A stretch of 64,000 nt of DNA from Bagarius yarrelli (taxonomy: Eukaryota > Chordata > Actinopteri > Siluriformes > Sisoridae). Positions within the stretch are counted from its first letter, which is position 1. Each line of letters starts with the position of its first letter. Both the position numbers and the translations under genes were made by a program. Shown piece after piece: positions 61,168 through 64,000 of the stretch. The notes under the pieces were generated by a model. The model was given only the letters and a program-made list of their open reading frames with translations. It did no database searches and was not told the DNA's origin. Where the stretch lies: the NCBI GenBank assembly GCA_005784505.1, contig VCAZ01000154.1:62001-126000 (forward strand), written 5' to 3'.

Positions 61168-64000
61168 ATATAGATAGATAGATAATGTGTGTGTTTATGT
61201 ATATTTTTGGGTTTTGGTTTTTTTTTTACTATTTTTCACTATTTTTTGGCAATGTTGCAAAAATCATCTCTTCATATTGTATAGCACGTTTTTCTTTTCT
61301 TTTTTTTCCAAAATATATACAGTGCCTTGAAATAGTATTGATACCCCTTGAACTTTTTCACAACCACAAACTTAAATGTTTTTTATTGAGATTTTATGTT
61401 ATAGACCAACACCAAGTAGCACCTAATTGTGTTCTCTAACAAACCACTGAGGCCTTCACAGAACAGGTGTATTTATACTGAGACTAAATTACACACAGGT
61501 GGACTCTATTAACCAATTAGGTGACATCTGAAGGCAATTGAATTGCACTGAATACAAATGCGGGCACACTTTTCAGATTTTTATTTAAAATTTTTAATAC
61601 TGTATATCATTTTCGCTCCAATTCACAATTATGTGCTACTTTGTGTTGGTCTATTACATAAAATCTTGTGCTTGTAAGGTGACAAAATTAAAAGGGTTAT
61701 AAACTGTCTTTTCCAAAGCACTGTTTATATATATATTCTAAGAAAACATTTATCAGTTCTCACAGCCATTGGTGCAAAGGATTGCACCCGGCCCATGGAC
61801 TAATTGCTACATTTTTGTCTTTAAAAGATTGCGGGATAAAAAAAAAGCCAATTTTACTGCAAGATATTGTTTTTTTTTAAGTAATTTTGTAACTACACAG
61901 AGCAGTCATGTTCAAATGACTGGGGCACGTTAATCAGTTAACAATAGCTAGTGGAGGAGATTGAAAAAAAGATTGAAAAGCCTACCACATCATTCAATTT
62001 GCAGGTATTAAAGCATTTGGGCCTCACGGGCTAAAGCGATAAGCACATCTTTTGGGAAGTTTATCGCTTAGTAGGAGATGCGAAGTCCGGAGCTACAGAC
62101 ATGCCCCCTCTATCACACGAAATCAGAAGTTAAAGAGGCACAATATACATGTCCCGGTGATCACAGATAATACCAGAAACCAAATAAATGCAGTGACAGA
62201 AGATCCGACTAGCCACTTCAGTTTCATGTTTACACTTGACACGTTATGACTGAGGAGGAAATATGTTGTTTAAATTTTAGGTCATTAACTAATTTTTTTT
62301 TCTGTGGTGTATGATGTAAATTTTCTTGTAATAAATGCAAAGCAAATTATATTTGTCTTTCCCCTATTTTGCCGATCCGAAAAATGATCCGATCTGTGAC
62401 TCAAAAACCGTGATGTGATGCGAACCGTGAGTTTTGTAATCCGTTGCACCAATATTTACAGCTCAGTTTATAGTATTTAAACAAAGCATGAAGATGGCCA
62501 CATTTAGCATATGGTGTTGTATTTATTTTGTAAGTCTAAAACCTTGAAAAGCAATCACAACTAATGCTTATATTATCTAGCTTTAACTCAACAAAAACCA
62601 TTAAAAAAAAATCATAACAAAAGAACTAAGCATAACGGGGGCTTTCGAATAAACTGACACTCATAACTATATTGACTACACATGTTTTAGGTAACAAATT
62701 TATGATATGTTTATATTACAGGTGGACACGCCGTGAACAGGCTGATTTTTATCGTACAGTGTCCTCATTTGGGGTTGTTTATGACCCAGAAAAGAAGGTT
62801 TTTGACTGGCACCAGTTCCGTATCTTGGCCCGTTTGGAGAGGAAAACAGATGAAAGTTTGGAGACATATTTTTGGAGCTTTGTTTCTATGTGTCGTACTG
62901 CCTGCAGACTGCCACCAAGAAAAGATGAAGGTAGAGGAGGATGTATAAAGAGATGACATGTTAAACGGTTTAGCTTTGTAAATTAAAATATATTTCTGAC
63001 TGTTGTTTTCTATTGTAGGTCTTGTTGATCCCACTTTATGTATAGAACCAATTACTGAAGAACGAGCTGCTCGTACATTGTACCGTATTGAGCTTATGCG
63101 AAAGGTTCGTGAGCAGGTTTTGCATCATCCACTCCTAGAAGAGCGACTGAAGTTATGTCGTCCTAGTCTATACTTGCCTGTTTGGTGGGAATGTGGCAAA
63201 CATGACCATAATCTTCTCAAAGGTGTTGCAAAGCATGGCCTCAGCCGCACTGACTTCTACATACTGAATGATTCTCATTTATCTTTCCTGGAGTCCTACC
63301 GTAACTATGTCCAGAAAGAAAACCCTGGAAACCCAGTGTCGATCTTGTCTCATCAACATTGCTATTTGGGGCAGTGTCATTCCCCACAGCTCACAGAGTA
63401 TCATCATACACTCCTAGGCTCTACACAAATACACCAGCACATGCATGCACATGGTCATCACAATGCCTTAGAAGTAGCAGCGATACCAGAATCAGAAAGC
63501 ACTTTGAACATGCATGTCACCTCTAGGGAAAGCTTCTTAGACTGCTCCCCAATTAATGATTCTTTGGATCTTGGGTCTTTACAACATGAAGGCTTGACCT
63601 CTGGCTCTGTCCATAGCAAAACTAGCAAGGAGCCTTTCAATGGATTTCCATTTAATTCTGCTTCAGCTGGTCAGAGTATGTTAAATTCCTACGATGTACA
63701 GGGAGATATTCCTGGGGCACAAGGCGACATGACAGATTCTATAGATGGGAAACTTAGAAATGATGTTCTTGTGGGAGAACAGGGTTCCTCTGAAGAGACT
63801 GGGTTAATGGCCCCCTCAGTGGAATTAGATGAACTTCAGACACCATGGGGAAGCTCAGATCATGCTGAAACCTCTGATATTTTCAATGAAGGTGATCCTA
63901 TCTTGGGGGAACCCTCACTGGAAGCACAATTTCTGGACCCTGCTCAGTCTGAAGATGGACACGAAAGAGAGGATCCACTTACAAGTTGTTTAAGCATTCC
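33973..64000 (+). CDS. chd6: chd6, chromodomain-helicase-DNA-binding protein 6 (29 coding exons, 3' end outside window)
   Basis: A nuclear, DNA-dependent ATPase that moves nucleosomes. Known CHD6 acts in large complexes at transcriptionally active chromatin. The joined exons give about 1,851 residues in one frame. Human CHD6 has about 2,700, so roughly the last third is missing here. Layout: basic N-terminus with AT-hook-like RQRGRKPK (166-174); block KRRSGRQVKRRKYNEDLDFK (224-243); chromodomains at about 288-354 and 358-428; ATPase lobe 1 with Walker A DEMGLGKT (476-483), DEAH (588-591) and LTGTPLQN; lobe 2 ending in HRIGQ (884-888); a SANT-like region from W1099; acidic linker 1326-1375; and conserved LPVWWECGKH further on. 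EKKKKGKRK, VVDDDGETIAVLG and WQAEEPPED agree with CHD6 rather than CHD7, CHD8 or CHD9. The ATG at 33973 follows an acceptor directly, so upstream exons are non-coding or, less likely, add residues. One intron starts with GA (37921). Confidence 0.95.
34790..35130. mobile_element. 341-bp MITE in chd6 intron
   Basis: AGTAAAACCTCA at 34790-34801 and TGAGGTTTTACT at 35119-35130 are perfect 12-bp terminal inverted repeats. There is no coding capacity. The right flank is TA-rich. The termini resemble a common vertebrate MITE ending in CAGTAAAACCTC, which I would place near the Tigger/pogo or Tc1 side with low certainty. Confidence 0.7.
35351..35498 (+). CDS. chd6: chd6 coding exon 2 (174-223)
   Basis: Acceptor TGTTCTACAG, donor CACT/GTAAAT, phase 0 out. 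The exon carries VPLEKKKKGKRK, a basic cluster found in CHD6, followed by an acidic Ser/Thr-rich stretch. Confidence 0.9.
35641..35790 (+). CDS. chd6: chd6 coding exon 3 (224-273)
   Basis: Acceptor TTGTCTGCAG, donor GCAGAG/GTAATG. It encodes the highly conserved KRRSGRQVKRRKYNEDL block with a bipartite nuclear-localisation look, then VVDDDGETIAVLG and MLAWQAE. Both ends are phase 0. Confidence 0.95.
36300..36365 (+). CDS. chd6: chd6 coding exon 4 (274-295)
   Basis: Acceptor TTTGTTTCAG and a weak donor AAGGAG/GTCGTG. It encodes EPPEDEANIIEKILSVR and the approach to chromodomain 1. Phase 0 at both ends fixes the donor choice. Confidence 0.88.
36454..36512 (+). CDS. chd6: chd6 coding exon 5 (296-315)
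   Basis: Acceptor TTATTTTAG, donor AATTT/GTAAGT. It encodes EEFYVKYRNF, the first strand of chromodomain 1, and ends two bases into the Phe codon. Confidence 0.92.
37000..37117 (+). CDS. chd6: chd6 coding exon 6 (315-354)
   Basis: Acceptor TTGTTGCTAG, donor TCAGAG/GTAAGG. It encodes SYLHCKWATLEELEKDPRI and the helical end of chromodomain 1. It contains the aromatic Tyr and Trp positions of the methyl-lysine-binding fold. Confidence 0.95.
37834..37920 (+). CDS. chd6: chd6 coding exon 7 (355-383), followed by a GA donor
   Basis: Acceptor GATCTTTGTAG. It encodes LDEDLFNPDYVEVDRVLEI and ends TETGE, the start of chromodomain 2. The sequence after the exon is GAAAGTATC, where a GT-AG intron would be expected to show GTAAGT. 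The downstream exon needs phase 0 and continues EVTHYLVKW, so the exon must stop at 37920. The nearest real GT (37925) would add four bases and shift the frame. Confidence 0.85.
38002..38136 (+). CDS. chd6: chd6 coding exon 8 (384-428)
   Basis: Acceptor TGTACTAACAG, donor CCTGTT/GTAAGA. It encodes EVTHYLVKWCSLSYEESTWE, the core of chromodomain 2. Phase 0 at both ends. Confidence 0.95.
38343..38464 (+). CDS. chd6: chd6 coding exon 9 (429-469)
   Basis: Acceptor TTTCACTGTAG, donor AATAG/GTAATA. It encodes ERPAPEQWQKLE and NQLREYQLEGMNWLLFNWY, the Q-motif region at the start of the SNF2 ATPase. Confidence 0.95.
39378..39621 (+). CDS. chd6: chd6 coding exon 10 (469-550), Walker A
   Basis: A very long T tract precedes the TTTTTAG acceptor; the donor is GAACAG/GTATGT. 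It encodes the ATP-binding DEMGLGKTIQSITFL, then FLIIAPLSTITNWEREF (motif Ia). The catalytic Lys is present, so the ATPase looks intact. Confidence 0.96.
39830..40015. repeat. 'GCGACTTACA' family repeat, copy 3, in chd6 intron
   Basis: CTTACATTTATCCCTTGTAT, GGGGTTAAGGGCCTTGATCA and AACTTGGTGGTGCTAGGAAT match the other copies. Confidence 0.7.
41130..41306 (+). CDS. chd6: chd6 coding exon 11 (551-609), DEAH box
   Basis: Acceptor TTCTATGCAG and a weak donor AACTTG/GTTGGT. It encodes FHGVITTFEMIMADCPELKK and VVIDEAHRLKN, the Walker B/DEAH motif with its catalytic acid residues. Phase 0 at both ends. Confidence 0.95.
42271..42414 (+). CDS. chd6: chd6 coding exon 12 (610-657)
   Basis: Acceptor TTCTTTTCAG, donor GAGCAG/GTGGGT. 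It encodes EHKVLLTGTPLQNSVEELFS (helicase motif III) and FLEEFGDLKTEEQ. Confidence 0.96.
42440..42860 (+). pseudogene. RTE-like LINE endonuclease fragment in chd6 intron
   Basis: A + frame near 42528-42610 reads CVQETRWKGSKACSIGSGLK, containing the QETRW endonuclease motif. A second frame near 42640-42770 gives GYAPQVGCELEEKERFWSEL and traces of a GADFNGHVGKGN-like catalytic block. The frame shifts repeatedly and no RT follows. It is a short dead fragment. Confidence 0.6.
42875..43000. repeat. Small Tc1-derived fragment
   Basis: TTTAGGCCAAAAAATTCA and the end block TTATGTGCTACTTTGTGTTG belong to the common teleost Tc1 family, joined across a deletion or rearrangement. Confidence 0.5.
43087..43342 (+). 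CDS. chd6: chd6 coding exon 13 (658-743)
   Basis: Acceptor ATGCCAACAG, donor ACAG/GTGAAC, phase 1 out. It encodes LKPMMLRRLKDDVEKNLAPK, then NIQKKYYRAILEKNF and MMELRKCCNHPYLI, typical of SNF2 enzymes between the two lobes. Confidence 0.96.
43419..43629 (+). CDS. chd6: chd6 coding exon 14 (743-813)
   Basis: Acceptor TTTTTTTAG, donor AGAAG/GTAAAT. It encodes MIQAAGKLVLIDKLLPKL and HKVLVFSQMVRCLDILEDYL, the start of the C-terminal helicase lobe. Confidence 0.96.
44655..46055 (-). mobile_element. Tc1-like transposon in chd6 intron, inactive
   Basis: Both outer regions match: near 44712 GACAAAGAAATAATCAGTCT and near 46030 CTCTCACTGCTGGAGAGAAA, giving about 1.4 kb. Transposase pieces are read on the - strand. 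The HTH part at 45749-45498 includes SYKTICKQVGEKVTKIGAI. The C-terminus at 45167-44874 includes YDNDPKYTAKTTEKLLKKK and SPDLKPIENLW, and ends GFVTKY. The catalytic middle is damaged and internal sequence is deleted. Confidence 0.8.
46056..46620 (+). pseudogene. Second Tc1 fragment abutting the first
   Basis: It starts CAGTGCCTTAAAAAAAGTAT, an intact-looking left end. It continues with ATTTAGCCCCCTGTACTTTG, CCAAGACATGGCTGTCCACC and GTGGAAGAATCTGTCCACAG. It ends after AAAAATGTCAAAGCTGGTAGAG. A large internal deletion joins the HTH region to a C-terminal piece. There is no open frame. Confidence 0.75.
46621..47494. other. Intronic sequence without recognised features
   Basis: Lies in the large intron between coding exons 14 and 15. 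No exon or element was recognised. Confidence 0.4.
47503..48303. mobile_element. hAT-like nonautonomous element, 801 bp, with target duplication
   Basis: Left end TAGAGGTGGGAATC, right end TCCTCACCCCTA. The flanking octamers GTATTTAC (47495-47502) and GTATTTAT (48304-48311) agree at 7 of 8 positions, the target-duplication length of hAT elements. It is homologous to 27285-28034 throughout and to the fragment at 28800-29230. No transposase is encoded. Confidence 0.75.
48467..48662 (+). CDS. chd6: chd6 coding exon 15 (813-878)
   Basis: Acceptor CTGTGTTTCAG, donor CTGCAG/GTCACT. It encodes YTYERIDGRVRGNLRQAAI, then FLLCTRAGGLGINLTAAD (motif V) and FDSDWNPQNDLQ. It follows the largest intron within the coding region, about 4.8 kb. 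Confidence 0.96.
49214..49378 (+). CDS. chd6: chd6 coding exon 16 (879-933)
   Basis: Acceptor AACTCTTAG, donor AATGGG/GTGTGT. It encodes AQARCHRIGQSKAVKVYRL, helicase motif VI with the arginine finger region, and KLGLDKAVLQDINRKG. Confidence 0.96.
49760..50420 (+). pseudogene. LINE C-terminal remnant in chd6 intron
   Basis: The open frame at about 50136-50345 reads RPLYNLAPQYLTDLLQPYI and later DRAFTVIGAKLRNSLPSHIR, the conserved C-terminal region of several fish LINEs. Upstream traces such as LSTEIAFL support this. It is 5'-truncated and decayed. Confidence 0.7.
50500..50585. repeat. 'GCGACTTACA' family repeat, copy 4, partial
   Basis: GCATTTGCCACTTTTATTCA, GACTTACATTTATCTCTTTT and CAGCTGAGCAATTGGGG match the 5' half of the family only. 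Confidence 0.65.
50773..50952 (+). CDS. chd6: chd6 coding exon 17 (934-993)
   Basis: Acceptor TTTCACAG and a weak donor CTAAG/GTTTTT. It encodes VQQLSKMEVEDLLRKGAYGA, then DEGSKFCEEDIDQILQRRT, the conserved post-ATPase brace of CHD proteins. Confidence 0.95.
51800..51910 (+). CDS. chd6: chd6 coding exon 18 (994-1030)
   Basis: Acceptor TTTCCCCAG, donor GAGAAG/GTAAAA. It encodes ASFVSSGNRTDISLDDPNFW and QKWAKIAELE, conserved in the CHD6-9 group. Confidence 0.95.
51985..52075. repeat. 'GCGACTTACA' family repeat, copy 5, inverted
   Basis: TGTAAGTCGCTCTGGATAAG followed by CGCGTCTGCCAAATTCTG is the reverse complement of the 5' part of the other copies. Confidence 0.7.
52300..55470 (+). pseudogene. 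Decayed L1-type LINE in chd6 intron, split by a second LINE
   Basis: ORF1-like sequence is best at 52861-53133. It reads IARIRHKSVKTEILRLSRNQ, then FTNFAVEVPTLRKQFDSVRE and GIKYGLLYPACLILMHEN, matching the C-terminal nucleic-acid-binding part of L1 ORF1 (transposase_22). ORF2-like traces follow at about 54610-55460: NPIIVNSLRIWYQIRKIFKL and FAICHIYGKIYI. Many stops occur. An antisense LINE piece is inserted at 53570-54420. Confidence 0.6.
53570..54420 (-). pseudogene. LINE 3' fragment inserted in the L1-type element
   Basis: The - frame from 54308 to 53982 reads LIIPRITKSTAGGRSFSFLA and PKLWNNLPCTVQEADTLCWF, then KTRLETHLF, the C-terminal end of a LINE polyprotein. The 3' untranslated part extends to about 53570 and contains the complement of TTTATTTATATAGCGCTTTC. 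It is 5'-truncated. Confidence 0.7.
55776..55978 (+). CDS. chd6: chd6 coding exon 19 (1031-1098)
   Basis: Acceptor ACACATGCAG, donor TTTGG/GTCAGT. It encodes ESLVIDTPRVRKQTRHYNSF, then the acidic FEDDELMEFSELDSDSEER and RYLRAECFRVEKNLLIFG. Confidence 0.95.
56860..57130. other. Possible hAT-type MITE remnant in chd6 intron
   Basis: GGGTCACGATACAGTATATC and GTTTGACACAGACTAAGAGT resemble internal parts of hAT-type MITEs common in fish. Ends and target duplication were not found. Confidence 0.3.
57693..57892 (+). CDS. chd6: chd6 coding exon 20 (1098-1165), SANT-like
   Basis: Acceptor GTATGTATAG, donor CTCAG/GTAACA, phase 1 out. It encodes GWGRWKDILNHGRFKWHLTE, then CRALLAYCVRHYRGDDKIK and FIWDLITPTKDG. 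This region resembles the SANT-SLIDE DNA-binding module. Confidence 0.95.
58450..58609 (+). CDS. chd6: chd6 coding exon 21 (1165-1218)
   Basis: Acceptor TCTTTGCAG, donor AACAA/GTGAGA. It encodes LSVPVPRGRKGKKVKNQL, with an AT-hook-like RGRKGKK, and WLVHCNPEVVLQDDSYKKHL. Confidence 0.95.
59280..59369 (+). CDS. chd6: chd6 coding exon 22 (1218-1248)
   Basis: Acceptor CTATGTATAG, donor GCCAG/GTACTA. It encodes VLLRVRMLYYLKAEVLGDA. The phase fits both neighbours. Confidence 0.93.
59552..59655 (+). CDS. chd6: chd6 coding exon 23 (1248-1283)
   Basis: Acceptor TGTTTGGTAG, donor CATG/GTATGC. It encodes LEVALPEIDYIEIPSGWWDV and DKSLLIGVHKHG, a conserved CHD6-9 region. Confidence 0.95.
59749..59878 (+). 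CDS. chd6: chd6 coding exon 24 (1283-1326)
   Basis: Acceptor CATTTTGTAG, donor GACAG/GTATAT. It encodes YERYNAMRADPQLCFLERVG, conserved, then a more variable stretch. Confidence 0.95.
60044..60137 (+). CDS. chd6: chd6 coding exon 25 (1326-1357), acidic linker
   Basis: Acceptor TTTCTTGCAG, donor TGTCAG/GTGAGT. It encodes a Lys/Glu-rich linker with little conservation. It is supported by consensus splice sites and phase rather than by homology. Confidence 0.8.
60232..60280 (+). CDS. chd6: chd6 coding exon 26 (1358-1374), small linker exon
   Basis: Acceptor TTTCAAAGCAG, donor GGAG/GTGGGT, 49 bases. It encodes TNAFLEDIMKLDGSAG. It converts phase 0 to phase 1, which the next exon needs; omitting it would break the frame. 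There is no homology support of its own. Confidence 0.65.
60719..60962 (+). CDS. chd6: chd6 coding exon 27 (1374-1455)
   Basis: Acceptor TTTTTCATGTAG, donor AAAAG/GTAAGG. It encodes LWPTASALTARLRRLITAYQ and RYTRREPFRHEI, matching the conserved WP..SALTARLRRL block of CHD6. Confidence 0.93.
61078..61175. repeat. (TA)n microsatellite in chd6 intron
   Basis: About 49 TA dinucleotides, followed by a short GATA run at 61171-61182. A smaller TA run lies at 60989-61006. Confidence 0.95.
61320..61723. mobile_element. Tc1-derived MITE, about 404 bp, in chd6 intron
   Basis: The left end is CAGTGCCTTGAAATAGTATT and the right end TTTTCCAAAGCACTG. Internally, CTTTTTCACAACCACAAACT and TTATGTGCTACTTTGTGTTG match the common teleost Tc1 family. 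The transposase region is deleted. TA lies directly before the left end. Confidence 0.8.
61820..62455. other. Possible hAT-type MITE in chd6 intron
   Basis: The right part reads TTTGCCGATCCGAAAAATGA, then CGTGATGTGATGCGAACCGT and TAATCCGTTGCACC, resembling the end of a common vertebrate hAT-type nonautonomous element. The left end could not be fixed. Confidence 0.4.
62722..62930 (+). CDS. chd6: chd6 coding exon 28 (1455-1525)
   Basis: Acceptor TTATATTACAG, donor GATGAAG/GTAGAG. It encodes WTRREQADFYRTVSSFGVVY, then WHQFRILARLERKTDESLET and SMCRTACRLP, a second conserved region of the CHD6-9 C-terminal half. Confidence 0.96.
63019..64000 (+). CDS. chd6: chd6 coding exon 29, 5' part (1525-1851+)
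   Basis: Acceptor TTCTATTGTAG; the exon runs open to the window end, stopping two bases into a codon. It encodes EPITEERAARTLYRIELMRK, YLPVWWECGKHDHNLLKGVA and HLSFLESYRNYVQK, all conserved. After about 63330 it becomes Ser/Glu/Asp-rich and poorly conserved, like the long disordered exon of mammalian CHD6. A His-rich patch (QIHQHMHAHGHHN, residues 1661-1673) lies at 63426-63464. Confidence 0.95.

Overview
This is intron-rich, repeat-rich vertebrate DNA. Tc1/mariner, hAT-like and several non-LTR element families of the kinds seen in ray-finned fish, together with the protein match below, point to a teleost. The short repeat with a GCGACTTACATTTATCTC core suggests, weakly, an otophysan such as a catfish or characin. 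There are no operons or other bacterial features.

The one gene that can be supported with confidence is chd6, on the + strand. It is a chromodomain-helicase-DNA-binding ATPase of the CHD6-9 subfamily. Twenty-nine coding exons can be placed between 33973 and 64000. They encode about 1,851 residues in one continuous frame, and the window ends inside the large 29th exon. All junctions agree in phase and all but one have GT-AG ends; the exception is the intron at 37921-38001, which starts with GA. Domains run in order: Lys/Arg-rich N-terminus with an AT-hook-like motif, conserved nuclear block, tandem chromodomains, SNF2 ATPase lobes 1 and 2, a SANT-like region, an acidic variable linker, conserved CHD6-9 regions, and the start of the long C-terminal tail. 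A CpG-rich segment with CCAAT boxes and strong + strand donors at about 9440-9920 is a candidate promoter and leader exon. If that is right, the first intron is about 24 kb.

The first 34 kb is otherwise mostly mobile-element debris. In order it holds: an I/Nimb-like LINE remnant (2640-4450), an antisense L2-like LINE (5410-6420), a Tc1 fragment and a tRNA-derived SINE (10.5-11.5 kb), an almost complete but frameshifted Tc1 element with both terminal repeats (13596-15069), a second Tc1 remnant containing a Tc1-derived MITE (15.1-16.1 kb), duplicated hAT-like sequence with TA arrays (16.8-19.3 kb), another LINE (19.56-20.93 kb), Tc1 and L2-like remnants (23.7-25.1 kb), a hAT-like nonautonomous element (27285-28034), and an L2-like LINE invaded by a SINE (31.9-33.46 kb).

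The chd6 introns also hold many elements: a 341-bp MITE, an RTE endonuclease fragment, two abutting Tc1 elements, an 801-bp hAT-like MITE with 8-bp target duplications, a LINE remnant, a decayed L1-type element with a second LINE inside it, and TA microsatellites. No new functional system was found. The most notable observation is the GA-AG splice junction in the chromodomain region of chd6.
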